Positions 31,810 through 45,358 of a stretch of DNA of 64,000 bases are shown one piece after another; the first letter of the stretch is position 1, and each line of letters starts with the position of its first letter. The translations under genes were made by a program, and so were the position numbers. A model generated the notes under the pieces. That model was not told the origin of the DNA. It ran no database searches and saw only the letters and a list, made by a program, of their open reading frames with translations. Source of the stretch: Arachis hypogaea (lineage: Eukaryota; Streptophyta; Magnoliopsida; Fabales; Fabaceae); contig NC_092038.1 in assembly GCF_003086295.3 (NCBI RefSeq), positions 132,917,132 through 132,981,131 on the forward strand. The letters are read 5' to 3'.

Positions 31810-34800
31810 GTTGGCTCTCTCTATTATCTCTATAGAAGCATTATTATACAGTAATGAGTAACCATTTGATTGCTATTATTATTATTTATATGAAACAAGG
31901 CAAATGAGAATGCAAGTAGGAATAGTTATGGTATGTTGGATGAGGTTTGAGGTGAGAGATCAGAGAGAAAAATCAAAGGATGTCTTGTTGACACTATACT
32001 ATTAGGTATTACATTGAAACTGATTTCAGAAAAAAAAAAAAAAAACAGAGAAATGTACTAGCATTGATTGAAGAAAGAAAAAGAGACATGTATCTGATTT
32101 TATAATTTTGATTGAGATTTTATTTTAATCTTTAGTATTGTGTTCATGGATTTGATTCTTTCTGGTGATACTTTTAACATAAAGTACAATAAGATTGTGC
32201 AACAATTTTCCTTGTTATAAAATTGGTCTTTGGTTAATTTTCATCATATTATTAATTGCATGATCACTAACATATAGTAATAAATAATAGTAATGTTCTT
32301 ATTTGGCCACCAGTAATTGCAAATGGACAAACACAGGACTCTTCAGGAACACTGCATTAATGTAATGTATTTGAAAACTGTGGTCCAAAGTGTCATATAT
32401 TAGTTGATGAAGCCAATTGTTGGAACTGGTAGAATCCTAGAAAGGAGTTGTTTCTTTCAGTTGGTTTCTTTTACCAGACAACAAAAAAGGAGGACATAAC
32501 AAAATGATGGTATTATCATTTTTATGTAACTTTAAAACAACTAGTTTATGGATCTTTTCAAACATAACCAAATTGGACTAAACTGCTAGTATTTAAAGAT
32601 TCTAAAATTAATAACTGATCAAATAGGGAATTGAAGACTGCAGTGTCAATGGTCCAGTGTGGCACATGGGGTTGTAAAAAGGTGTGGATCAAGATGGGAT
32701 TTTAGCATATTCACTTTAGGATTAGATTGGATAAAGATGAATACAAAGACAAAACAAATCAACAATCTTTATGTGGATACAAGGGTCCAGCATTTTGTGT
32801 AGTTTGTTATCTTACACGTGGCTCTTCTTTGGTTTTAAACCTATATGCACCAGAAAGAAATCTTCCCTAGTCTTCTAAAGCACATAAAGAAAAACTCATG
32901 ATATCATATGTAACATTATGAAATCCTAAATCTTAATAGTGCCAACTAAGACCATGCATTTTAAAAAAATGCTCTTTAGTTATAAAATTTGCATGAAGTG
33001 CCAAATGGAGGTGGCCAACTTTGAGTAGTTACAAGCTTCCCTTTGACTAAGCTTATCAACTTTCATGGGGCATATATTTCCACCATATTCGAATTGGTAT
33101 TAGCATATTTTAAATTGTCCATAAAAATTTGAAAGTATATTATTCTCATATTTGTTTGAAATTTTTAAATTTAATTTTTTAAAAAATAATCTTTTGTCTA
33201 AAATATAAAATTTTATTTCTCATCTGAGAAAAGATAGTAGTATTTGATACAAACATTTTTTTTAAAAATATTTGAATATAATATTTCCAACCACAATATT
33301 ACAGAATATAATTATATTCTATCTTTGTTCCAAACTTTTTATGGGATTGTATATCCACTTTTTATTCTTTTATTTTTTAAATGGCTCTGGTTAGTAGTTA
33401 CTATGTCACTATTATAATTATGATCTTCTGATTCTTTTGTTCCCTTGATGTATACAGCTAATAACAGCAAAAGTTATACCTGTGATAACTAAGTATGATT
33501 CTAAAGAAACTAATACGGTATAAGCAAGTGTCATATCTACAAGCTACGATATACACATGACACATTAATTATCATATTCATACGTTGTTTAATTAAAGGA
33601 TAAGAATTAATAGTGTTTCCCTAAGACAAAGGAACAGATATACAATGATTAAGCTTACGACACCATTTTTATAAAATTGTCTTCTAAAAAACATACGGCG
33701 TTTCCTTTTTCCTCCTTCTCTAATCTTAAGACATTTTTTATTCGAGGAAGTATAGGGAGGTAATACATATATAATGGAGGTTAATTTTAAATTAAAATTA
33801 AAGTGTTGGATGTTTATTTAAAATTGTTTATATATATTTATTTTAGAATAGTAAAAGTATATTTGTGTGATCAGTTTTAAGTATTTTAAATTAGATGTTC
33901 GATTTAATAGAATATCATATGTTTATTATGTCTGATACTCAGATAGTTATTATAAATAGTATAAGTGTATTGTGTTTGATAAATTAGTAATATTTTATCC
34001 TAAATATTAATTTTTTAACTCATATTGGACTAAATAAATAATCTACATTGTATAAATATTCCATTAACTCTCTAGCGGAATTTTTTTTTTATACATCATA
34101 TAGTAATTATTATGGAAGCTTTGATCTTTACAACAAAATGAACATTCTATAGTGGCCAAAAACCAAAAGGGTCACTTGGATGCACATGCTGAACATTAAC
34201 CATAGACAAAATTATAGGCTTTTTTTTCATTTATTATTTTTTTTGGCTGTGTGTGAATATGTGTCTCATTTTCTGCCGTGGGATAAGGGTCAATGCTCCT
34301 GCCTTATAGGCCAAAAATTATCAGATAAAGGGTCTCCGAAAATTCTCCTCCAATGAAATTATTGTGATGGAGCAAAAATCTTTAGGGACTTATATATATA
34401 ATCTAAAAAGAATTGTGTTCCTGTATATATCATTTTTTATAATTCTATTATATACACACAAAAAAAAATCAGTTATTCTATTCATATAAAATATATATTA
34501 AAATATATAAAATAATTATTAGTGACTATATAATTTGATTACTGTTTATATATTACATAATATTTTAGTTTTTATATTTGTATATTGTAGTTAATTTATT
34601 TTTCTCTAATATTAGATTAGACATGAAAATCGTTTAATATTTATTGGATAGATTTAGTATATAAGAAATAATTACTATACATAATATTTATCTTTAGTGA
34701 AAGTGACCCTTTATATAGGCTATGATCACAGGGAAGACCAATGGGAAACAAACAAGATATTGTCGACAAAATACACATTTGTCTTTAGTATTTATATATT

Positions 34801-35875
34801 TATATATTAACTTATAGAATAGGGAAATAAAAATTATGATCATTCACATTCACATGTAGACAAATGTAACTTCTAACTTCTTCCAACCGAAATTTCAAAA
34901 TTCACATGCACCAAAAGTGTAACATATTAGCAACAGCTACAAGGAGAAATAATAATCTCCATTCTCCAATTGGAAAATTTCAACTCTGATTATTATTGCT
35001 CTATATATGTACATGCATGTACATCTTTTTTTTTTAAGAAAAAAGAAATTGCTCTATCACTGCTTCATCTTCAAATTCTAGAACAATCCGTGAACCAAAA
35101 GCATGTGAATCCATTGTTGAGGCCTTAATGAGGTTTCTAATTAATTATTGTTAAATGCCTGAATACTTGAATAGGTATTTAAGTTTTTGAAAATATTGCA
35201 TATTTCAGTTTTGATTTCTATATATATTTTTAAAAAATATTTAGCTAAAGTCATTTGTATTATTTTTTAATCTCTACATTAAAGTAATAATACATGTATT
35301 TTAGCTTTTTATGTCTCTAAAATATTGTAATAATTTCATTATTTAAGTTACTTCAAATAATGGTTTATTTGTACTTTCTAAACCAATTTATCATACTTTT
35401 TCAGAGACAAAAATCAAATAGTTTATAAATTATTGGACCTAAGATTATATTTTTATAAAGATTAAATTATATTTTTATCAGGGTAATGTTTTGTTTTTTT
35501 GGTTCTTTTTTTTAGTCTATAAAAACATTTGTGTAATGTTCTAAAAAACGATAGATTTTAAGCAGCATGAAAACAAGGTTTTTGATAATTAAAGCCGCCA
35601 ACAGTGTGTCATGTTTGGCATTTTCCGTCTCAATATATTTTCTCTTTATTTGAATTCTTAGGGAAAAAACAAAACAAAGTTGCTACGTGTGACGTATTTA
35701 TGTAATTTATGTGGCGCAAATTAAATATTAAATGATTTTGTTGCCTTCTAAATTTCTTCAATAGATAATACGATAGTGCAATAAGATTATTAGAGAATGG
35801 CAAAGTGACCCTACATGAACGAGTTCCACAGTATATATATCTAATCAAATGTATTTAATATAAGAGAGATGTATA

Positions 35876-35931
<56 letters not shown>

Positions 35932-36069
35932 CATTATTAAACCAACTTTTTGAAAAATCAAACAACAAGAGACATTTCACTCTTTTGGAGGTTGGTGCAA
36001 ACTTGCAAAGGAATCTATTTATAGTATAAATGATTTTTATATATTTTCTTGATCACTAATTGTTTTAAC
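31810..36069. other. Gene-free intergenic DNA, left part
   Basis: The polygalacturonase 1 3'UTR probably ends within the first few hundred bases (A-run at 32030-32045). Beyond it there is AT-rich non-coding DNA; no open frame with a recognisable product on either strand. Confidence 0.65.
35876..35931. repeat. (ATT)n microsatellite
   Basis: About 18 ATT units in gene-free DNA. Confidence 0.95.
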
Positions 36070-36085
36070 AAAAGAGTGCAATTTT

Positions 36086-36161
36086 TGCCAATGAGTTATA
36101 GCTCAAATTACATATTTTTTTCATATTTATCTAAAAGATTGTAAGTTCGAGTTTTAAGAAA
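36086..36161 (+). mobile_element. Short tRNA-type SINE with perfect 16-bp TSD
   Basis: AAAAGAGTGCAATTTT is found at 36070-36085 and 36162-36177. The insert begins TGCCAATGAGTTATAGCTCA (box-A-like TATAGCTCAAATTACATA) and has GTAAGTTCGAGTTTT (box-B-like) before an A-rich end. Only about 76 bp long. The related copy at 36909-36996 is in the opposite orientation. A 75-bp-spaced extra copy of the A-rich end plus GAGTGCAA lies at 36227-36249. Confidence 0.75.
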
Positions 36162-36908
36162 AAAAGAGTGCAATTTTCTTTTTTCTTTTTTTTAAGAAAA
36201 AAAGGCAATAAGTATGTATCTCTCTAGTTTTAAGAAAAAAAGAGTGCAAATAGGTTATGCTACTTGTACACCAAAATCAGCCACCCAAAGTCAGTCACTA
36301 GTATAAAATACATGTTAACTGATTTTGGTATACAAATAGTATTTTTCAAAAAAAAATAATTCCCTTGAATATCGTAGTAATTAGTTTTACTCTTCAAATT
36401 AGTATTCTTTAATTTTTACTAATATAAATTGTATGCTTGTTTTTTTTTCCTTTTTTCATTTTTATATATAAACATAAATAATGTACTAGCTGCTAGTAGT
36501 GGGGTAAGGAATAAATAATGTGCAAGTAACATACATTACTGTCTCAGTATGTCTCTAATTATTGGTTTGGTTCATATTTTGTTATGTATGTGGACGAACG
36601 TGTGAAGTGAAAGCATGAAGAAAATGAAATTGTTTATCATTAGTTTGTCGATGAATAATGAATCATATTCACAACAACTTAATAATAAATAAATAAATTA
36701 TATATAAATCAGAATCGAAGAACCTAATCATCTTTGTGTGCATGAAGGTCACGAGAATACTTTAAAAGTTCACGAGCAATCTAATACAAATAGACCACTA
36801 AGTAACTTGTGTGGTGAACATTTTCTTCTTCCCATTCTCTATCTCTATATAAATTAATTTATCGTTATTAAAAAAATTGTTAAAAACCCTTATTAAAAAT
36901 GTTACTTT

Positions 36909-36996
36909 TCTTTTGTACGAAGATAGAAAAACTCAAACTCGTGACCTTTTAAGTAAATACAAAAAAACTATGCTATTTGAGTTATAATTCATTGGC
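36909..36996 (-). mobile_element. Short tRNA-type SINE, opposite orientation, perfect 17-bp TSD
   Basis: ATTAAAAATGTTACTTT flanks it at 36892-36908 and 36997-37013. On the minus strand it begins GCCAATGAATTATAACTCAA, like the copy at 36086, and carries AGGTCACGAGTTTGAGTTTT (box-B-like). Length 88 bp. Confidence 0.78.
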
Positions 36997-37192
36997 ATTA
37001 AAAATGTTACTTTATATATAACATTTCTTGGACGCCATATAACTCATCATATATATTAGTTATGAAAATGAATTTTAAAGTTTAAACTATTTTTCTCTTT
37101 ATTTTTCTAATTTTAAATAAAAGAAATTTTGGATATTTTAAACCTTTTTATTTTTAAAAAATAAATATACATTTGAATTATAGATAACTTTC

Positions 37193-37410
37193 GAAAACAC
37201 TAACAACCCTAGAAAATCCTAAAAAATCTTAAAAGATTTTAGATAACCCTAGACAATCCTAGAAAATTTTAGTAAACTATAGAAAAGTCTAGAAAACCCT
37301 AAAAAAATCTTAAAAAATCCTAGAAAATTGTAGAAAATTCTAGAAAATCCTAGATAATCTTAGAAAGCCCTAGAAAAATTTAGATAACTTTAAAAAATCC
37401 TAGAAAACCT
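37193..37410. repeat. Degenerate ~10-bp minisatellite, unit CCTAGAAAAT
   Basis: About 21 imperfect head-to-tail units such as CCTAGAAAAT, CCTAAAAAAT and CCCTAGAAAA. Several junctions give AACCCTA-like words resembling plant telomere or telobox sequence, but the unit is 10 bp, not 7. No unique spacers, so not an array of any immune type. Confidence 0.8.
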
Positions 37411-38166
37411 ATTTAATTAAAATTCTTAATCATTCCTCTACATTATTATTGGATAGAATGTGAACTTCAATTATAACTATTATATAATTACTAGCTAGTA
37501 CAAATATAACATATAGTGTAGGGGGAAATAAAAAAAAAAAAAGAATAAATAGTACACATGTGGTTTTAAATTTTAATGTCCTAGGGTTCAGGGGTGGGAC
37601 ATTATTATAAATGCATATATATATGTTGGATATAATTTTCTTTTCTTATTGACAAAAGGATATATCATATCATTGTAAATATGTGTGAGTTCATAATTAC
37701 ATGTATATATGCATTCTTTCAACCAAAAGTAAATAACGTTATTTATTTGTGAAATAAACTAGTCACCAATAATGAAACAGATAGAGTGACAGGTAAAAAG
37801 AAAGTACAAAATCTATTATAATCGTTGAACCAAATCAAATTGTTGTTTTAATTGAACTTCCTAACCGTACTACATACTATTGTTTATTTCTAGCTTCTAT
37901 TTTATATCTTTGTTAATAAGATTTCACTCATTTAGAATCAATCTTAATTACTACATGCTATTATACCTGGAGGGAAAGGGACATGTGAAAGGGTATCTTT
38001 CAAGCTGAATAGATGAAGAAATTAACCTGCAGTGGCATTATCGTAAATATGTAGCCACCATGTTTCATGTTTCATCATATATCACCCCACCTCGTGCCTT
38101 TCTTTGTCATCCTAAACGCCAATAATAATATAAGTGTATTAAGTTTAATTAATTTCTTTATTTATT

Positions 38167-38212
38167 TTACTATGTATCAATCTTTTTGGTGACTTACTAT
38201 GTTTCCATCAAT
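38167..38212 (-). repeat. Probable poly(A)-tail-only retroposon footprint, imperfect TSD
   Basis: TTACTATGTATCAAT and TTACTATGTTTCCATCAAT flank about 12 bases that read GTCACC then A's on the minus strand. Same tail motif as at 20743-20798. The flanking repeat differs by a 4-base indel, so this is weaker than the other two. Confidence 0.4.
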
Positions 38213-38776
38213 TTATCCAATTATATTATTACCATGAAAATAAAAACAATTAACTTCCATGTTTATGTAATAATAAGCAACTCTATCTGCTATGTAAAAT
38301 CTATGTTTCACTTTTTGTTGAAAGCACATCTATGTTTTGAATTTAACCATGTGGAAAGTTACTTTTTTTTAACTATTATTTTTTAAGAGAATTTAAGATT
38401 TAGAATTTATAATTTAAGGTTTAAAATTTAAAATAAAAAAATAATTTAAAGTTGATTGATTAAGTGAATGAAAAAGTGTTAAGGACAATATTTTTCATTA
38501 ATATTAACCAACATTCTGGATCAACACCTTATTTCTATACCATTAAAATTTATAATTTAAAATTTAAAATTTATTAAATATTAACCTAAAATGATAAATT
38601 TATCGGTGATCTAACATTGCATGGTTGTTTATACATAATTCATAATTTTCTATGTCTAGTGAAAGAAATATGTCTATGACATCTTTTCTACTCTACAATG
38701 TGCTGACTTGCTGATTAAGTGAAATTCAAATTCTTAACTGAAATTCTTTGCCAATGCCACCTATAACATTCATTTA

Positions 38777-38777
<1 letters not shown>

Positions 38778-38831
<54 letters not shown>
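38778..38831. repeat. (ATT)n microsatellite
   Basis: About 18 ATT units. Confidence 0.95.
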
Positions 38832-38833
<2 letters not shown>

Positions 38834-40497
38834 CTTAGACTCTTAAAGTTACACCAAAAAATTTTCACTTTGTTGAATAAAGAAGAAAAGAAAGAAAAAG
38901 AGGGAGAATCATAAAAAGGTAAGATGGAAGGAATTAAATTATAAGTTAATAATAAGGCATGTCTGTGTCACAATAGAAATATTTGATAACAAAAAAAATT
39001 AATAAAAAATATTTATAATTTGTCTTATTTAATATTTATTAATTATTATGATAATTAATAAATATTAAATAAGATAAGTTTTTTTTTTCTTAACATTACG
39101 GATCTAACAATATAGGAATGGTTGATGGCTTAAGAAGACAAAATTAAAGTGAGAAAGAGTAGTAGTATTATAGACCCGTGAAGCTTGCATGTGACCGTAT
39201 CTAAAAGATTTATAGACCCACTCACGTGGATTTCTTTTGCCATTTGCATCAAAATCTTGGTTTATTGCATTGCTAATTAATACAAGTTAATTCCTTTTTA
39301 TATGCACAATTTGCATGGACCAATAAATTTGATGCACACCTCTCATAATTATTGGTAATTGACAAAAATGAATAACGAGTGACAATTTCTCTTGAACTAA
39401 CAGTTCCTGTTTATTGCATCTACAAGAATCTTTTCTGAACTGATGACATGGTTTTATTCTGGTGATGCTGAAACATGCTTGCCCTTGAAGAAATCTCTGT
39501 CATTTTTCACATTTTAAGTTCTTTACAATTATTGTTACTAGGCAAACCAATATTATTGCTATACTTACTTTAAGCTAAGGAATAAAATTCAATGATACTA
39601 ACTAATAAACTTGGACACTATTAATTGAGAAAGTATAGAGAACCAAAATTTAGTTAATTAATATTAGTCATCTTTTTTAATTCTAAAAATTCTATTTTTT
39701 TTGGGAATTTACGGTTTAAGAATTTATCATTTAAGAGATAGAATTAAAAATTATATAATTAAGAACTTAAAATTAAATATAAACAAAATAAATTTTAAAA
39801 ATTAATTAATGTTAGCTAAAAAATGTGGTTCCTTAATAGGGTTGAGAAATTCTTTTAGGTTTAATATTGAACTAATTACTTCCTTACCAAAAATTATTCT
39901 ATATATGTACAGAAATAAGAGAAAAAATTTTTAAAATTTATAATTCCTTTATAAATAAAAATAAGATAACTCATTTTTTTGTGTATTCAGTGAAGGCTTG
40001 TTAGTTATCAAGAGCATGTATGCATGGTTAAAAACTTAAAATGCAAATGGCAGTTCCCCAACTGTCACTTTGTTAGGTCACATGAAATGATGACTTTGGA
40101 GTTTGGATATGTGGCAAGCAGCCATACTGCTCATCAATTTAAACAAAAATTAAAATATAGTCCTTCTAACCAAAATTCACAAAAAGAAAAACCAATCAAT
40201 TAATGAAATAGAAAAATAACAAATGGGAATGAATCATTAATGCCTGGCATTATCAAAGAATAAAATATTTTATACTTTTGGGTATGTATGTATTTGTGTG
40301 CCTGATGCACAATTATTATTATTAGGCGATTAATTTCACATGAAATTGATACTTGAGAATCGTTAAATAATTTAAATAATTTTTTATCTAACAGTTCTTA
40401 ATTATCAACTTTACGTAAAATTAATTGTACAAAAATTTTTACCTTATTAATTATTATTATTAATAGTATTAGCCTTTAGGTGCTGCTTGCTTCCCTT

Positions 40498-40505
40498 TAT
40501 ATAAA
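40498..40505 (+). promoter_or_regulatory. Putative TATA box of polygalacturonase 2
   Basis: TATATAAA lies 99 bp upstream of the ATG at 40597 and is followed by a pyrimidine-rich leader with TTTC repeats (40555-40575), a good plant core-promoter arrangement. Confidence 0.6.
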
Positions 40506-40596
40506 CTTAACCGTCACTTGTTTATTTGGCCACACAAAGAGCTACTTACTTATTCTTCTTTCTTTCTTTCTTTCTCACACTACATACGACGAAAAA

Positions 40597-43500
40597 ATGA
40601 TAGGTGGCTTTAGCTTAAAGAGCTTCACATACATTTTTGTAATTGCAATTCTTATTTGGTGTTCAAATTTTGAGTCATGCATTGCAAGGAGAGGGAGGCA
40701 TTGGAGGCATAACAATAATAGAGCTTTCTCTTCTTCTCTTATGAAGAAAAAAGTCAAGAATTATGGTAATCATAATAATAATGGTGGAGGCTCAAACTCA
40801 AAACCAAAACCAAAGTCTCCATCATCACCAAAGTCTACTCCACCACCATATAAAATCACTCCTTCATTACCACCACGAATTCCCAACCCAGATTACCCTC
40901 CAAGTCCTCCAACAAAAGGTTACAACAATGGTGGCTCTTCTTCTACCACATTTAATGTGCTAGATTTTGGAGCTAAGGGTGATGGAAATTGTGATGATAC
41001 CAAGGTAATTAACTTACTCACTAACTCTTCAATCTCATTACACTGAGCTAGTGCCTTTGTTACTAGTAAATTTTTATATCACTAAGTTTTTTCAGTTTGT
41101 CACATAATTCAATGCCCCCATGAGAATTCAGGGGAATGCATTATTGTTATGCCATGAAACTTGATGAGAATCTTTATGTTGCTTAAGGTTTTACGCATGC
41201 TATATATCATCCAATTATATATTACACGTTAACAGAAATAATTACTTTTCAAAAACAATAATGGTCGTCCAAAATTTTACTTTGTTAATAAATCAAAATT
41301 AAATTCTTAATTTAAACACTTAAATTTACATATTCTATATGGACATTTATTTTACTCCATCCAACTTTAGTGTGGTCCCGCTCAAATATTTAAACTCTTA
41401 GTTCTTTTACTATTAGATTGGTCCAATGTCTATAAACGCCTTCTGTTTTTGATATTCAATTAAAAAAATAGTGTGCACAATAAATAAAAATATTATTTTT
41501 ATGTTAAAATTGACTATTAAAATTAATTATTATATATTTATATATAAATATATATAATTTAATTTATTTTTAATATATTTTTTATATTTTAAAATAATTA
41601 ATTTTAATTTAATAACTAATTTTAATATATACCTAATATAGTTGTACATAAATACATTATTTAATATCATTCAACATTAGAAAGCAGGGGAGTTCACTCA
41701 CGAGAGAACATTTGGTTAATGAAGACAATGTAAGAATCTTTTTTTTCTCTATAATAAATGTTAATGATTATGTGTGTGGTCTAATCAATTTGAACGGCAA
41801 AGTAATATTCCATTAGGAGCAACAAGAAAGGTTTGTCCTTCTGTCCTTTTTGTTTTGGGATGTTACTTTGGAGTTAACAATTTGCAAATAAAGAAACTAG
41901 AGAGTCATAACTCATAAGCTTGATTATAGATAGAAAGTTTAAGAAATGAAAAAGAATACACAAAGGTGGGACCTACTTCACAAATGATTCTCGTTAGACA
42001 GTTAGGTCACAGTCTCTTAATAAATAAAAATATGTTATTTATGTACTGTTTAACTTTTATATTTTAGATGTTTGATCTTGTTATTATATTAACAAAATTA
42101 AATATTTATCTCATTAACTATAGAAATTTAATCTTGAATAAAATAATTTTATACATTAATTTAATTATGTAACGTTACATCAATAAATCTAATTACTTTT
42201 TATACTAACTGTATAAATAATAATTAAAAAAATGAATTAGGAATGTGATTGACTGATTATATAAAATACTTTATTTAAAGTTTGATATCCTATTGCTAAA
42301 TTTATGGTATCTAATTATTTTTTTCTTTTTTTTTTCAATGTATCAAATATGGAAAAGAACATTTTTTTTTTTGCCCCGGAAAATGAGTAATTTATATCAC
42401 CAAATACTGACCACTTAATATAGTAAATTTTATCTTTAGTTGAACATATATATAGTTATGATATTCTACTATGGTTGTGGTTGGTGGCATTAAATAAAGT
42501 TGCTATGCATTGAAAATGCAATGCAGGCATTCGAAGCTGCGTGGGCAGCAGCATGTAAGGTAGAGGCATCAACCATGGTGGTACCAGCAGATTACACCTT
42601 CTACGTGGGGCCCATCTCATTCTCGGGCCCATACTGCAAGCCCAACATCGTTTTCCAGGTACACACAACCACCCCATCAGGAAAGGTAGCTCAGCCTGTG
42701 ACTCAAACCACAACAAAATTACATTTGCATGTTCCAAAACAACCCTCACTAATTTAACATTTTAACATGTCTACTCATCATATACAAAATTACATTTACA
42801 TGTAAATCTCATATTTTTGCAAATTTCAGAATAATTATATACCAAAGATTAGCAGTCAGCACCACCATCTCTTGGTATTTGTTATTCTATTATTATAGTT
42901 TAAAGGTTTATGATAGGATTAAAATAAAAAAATTCATAAATAGGATTAAAATTTTTTTCAATTAAACCCCTAAATTTTACATATTTTCAATAAAGTCCCT
43001 AAATTATATAAGAATTCTTATAGTTTAAAAATCTTATGATCAGACAACACTTTTGTATTAAGTGAGGCTAATGAAGTCATTATTTTGTTAGCTTGATGGC
43101 ACCATTGTTGCTCCAACAAACTCCAAAGTTTGGGGTGGAGGAATGTTCCAGTGGCTGGAATTCTCAAAGCTAGTGGGAATCACCATTCAAGGAAATGGTG
43201 TCATTGATGGAAGAGGCTCAGTTTGGTGGAAAGACCAACCATATGATGACCCTATAGATGATGAAGAAAAGCTCATAGTCCCATTGAACCACACAATGGG
43301 GAAGCCACCACCAATGCCAGTAATTACCCTTCTTTAATTTAATTTGCTTTTGCACCTTAATATAGCATCATATCATTTCAATTAAATTCATTCTTCTAAA
43401 ACTTAGGCTAATCAATTGATAATTTTACTTTGCAAATTCTACTAGGTTGAAAGTGAGCTTGGAGTAAAGATGCCAGGCATCAAGCCAACTGTGAGGACCA

Positions 43501-45358
43501 TTCTATAATATTTCAATTTCGTTTCCATGTTTTGTTGCATTCCAAACACACTCATAATGATTGCAACCTCTCTGAATCAGGCATTAAGGTTCTACGGGAG
43601 TTTTTACCCAACTGTCACAGGCATAACTATTCAGAATAGTCCACAATGCCATCTCAAGTTTGACAGCTGCAATGGAGTCCTGGTCCATGATGTGACCATA
43701 TCATCGCCGGGCGATAGCCCCAACACAGATGGAATTCACCTTCAGAACTCTAAAGATGTTCTCATCTATAGCAGCAACCTTGGATGTGGTAATATTAATA
43801 ATGCATTTCAATGATTCAGGAGTTATTCCACTTTTCTCATTCATTTGAATAACAGATACTATAAGCTAAGTTTGAGGATATAGAAAAAGACTTGTGAGCA
43901 AAAATACCAGTATATTAAGATGGGTATGTAGTAGATACTACAAAGGAACAAAGTAGAGTGAAAACAAAGATTCCAAAAGGAAACAAAGAGTGAAAAAACA
44001 GAAGGAGAAAGCGTAGAGTAGATGCAAGTTATATGATCCTTAAAAAGAGCCTGACATTATCTTATCCTATCTACAGAAAAGTTGGACACTACTTAGCAAC
44101 AAACAATCTCACAACTCATTGAAAATGAATAATCAGCCACATGGCACGTGTCAAGTTCAGAAGCCCAAACAGCATAATCCAAACATGAAAACTTAATACT
44201 ATGTTTGTCTTATTAGAAAATAGAGCTTCAAAGATGGTTATGGTCCTGAGCCAAAGTTCTCACAGCATGTAAAACCTTGTTATAAATAATGAATGGACAT
44301 GGTAAAAGAATAAAATGACAAAACACATTGATCTTCCTAATTACTAAATGATTGAATAAATTGATTGTTTTTTAAGATTTAAGATATTAGAAGTATCTAT
44401 TTTATACTTCATAAAGCATTTAGGGAGATTACTAAGGTGATGTATCTTACTCTTCAAAAATTGGCTAAGTGTTGTTTCGAATTTGAACTGTTTCGCAGGA
44501 GATGATTGTATTTCCATACAAACTGGGTGCTCAAATGTATATGTACACAATGTCAATTGTGGACCAGGACATGGAATCAGCATTGGGGGCCTAGGAAAGG
44601 ATAACACCAGAGCCTGTGTCTCAAACATTACTGTCAGAGATGTCAACATGCACAACACAATGAATGGTGTCAGAATCAAAACATGGCAGGTAAAATTGCA
44701 TTAAAATATATAGTCATAATTCCCAAGATTCCTGAATTTAAGGTAAAGAAAAAACATCTGGAGTAACACTTCCAATGTGCAGTAAGCATTTATTTTGTTA
44801 TAGCCTACTATCCAGTAGTATACCATTTCTGTGTTGTTATCAATTTTGAGTATGATTCAATCAAATCCTGCACAGTTCTCTCTCAATCCATGTACTGCAT
44901 CACTTCCAAGATCTGAGCTTGATGAAAATGGTTAAAGTCATACTAATTAAGTGACATTTATGCAGGGTGGATCAGGTTCTGTGCAAGGAGTACAATTCTC
45001 AAACATTCAAGTTTCCGAAGTTCAGCTCCCTATTGTGATCGATCAATTCTACTGCGATAAAAAATCCTGCTCGAACCAAACAGCCGCTGTGGCGCTAGCA
45101 GGAATCAATTATGAAGAGATAAAGGGAACATACACAGTTAAGCCAGTACACTTTGCATGTAGTGATAGCCTGCCTTGCGTTGATGTTTCTTTGACCTCAA
45201 TCGAGTTAAAACCAGTTCAAGAACAATACCACCTGTATGATCCATTCTGCTGGCAAACTTATGGTGAATTAAAAACTCCGACACTGCCACCAATTTCTTG
45301 CCTTCAGATTGGGAAGCCGCCGAACAATCGGATTCAGACAGATCGTGATTTATGTTGA
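40597..45358 (+). CDS. Polygalacturonase (GH28), copy 2, At1g48100/PGX3-like
   Basis: Seven exons join in frame to 534 residues: 40597-41004, 42527-42658, 43092-43319, 43446-43490, 43581-43788, 44499-44689, 44966-45358. The N-terminus has a hydrophobic signal/anchor segment ([16 protein letters not shown]), then a basic, Asn/Gly-rich and Pro/Ser-rich linker (residues about 30-122) that may tie the protein to the wall. The GH28 domain starts [18 protein letters not shown]. Motifs: NTDGIH (319-324), DDCISI (342-347), GPGHGIS (362-368), RIKTWQ (399-404). It should cut pectic galacturonan; the Pro-rich linker plus sequence style recall the Arabidopsis PGX3 (At1g48100) group, which acts in wall expansion and guard cells. 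Exon 5 has exactly the length of exon 5 in copy 1 (208 nt), while exons 6 and 7 each equal two exons of copy 1 by position. Confidence 0.92.

Larger units (their letters stand above)
37411..40480. other. Gene-free intergenic DNA, right part
   Basis: AT-rich, with an (ATT)n tract (38778-38831) and a small tail-like insertion near 38183-38193. An inverted pair around 39000-39085 (TAATAAATATTAAATAAGA type) is short and AT-rich. No supportable gene. Confidence 0.6.

Noticed and set aside
37193..37410. Possible CRISPR-like array
   Set aside because: Units are about 10 bp, contiguous and degenerate without unique spacers, in a plant genome; it is a minisatellite.
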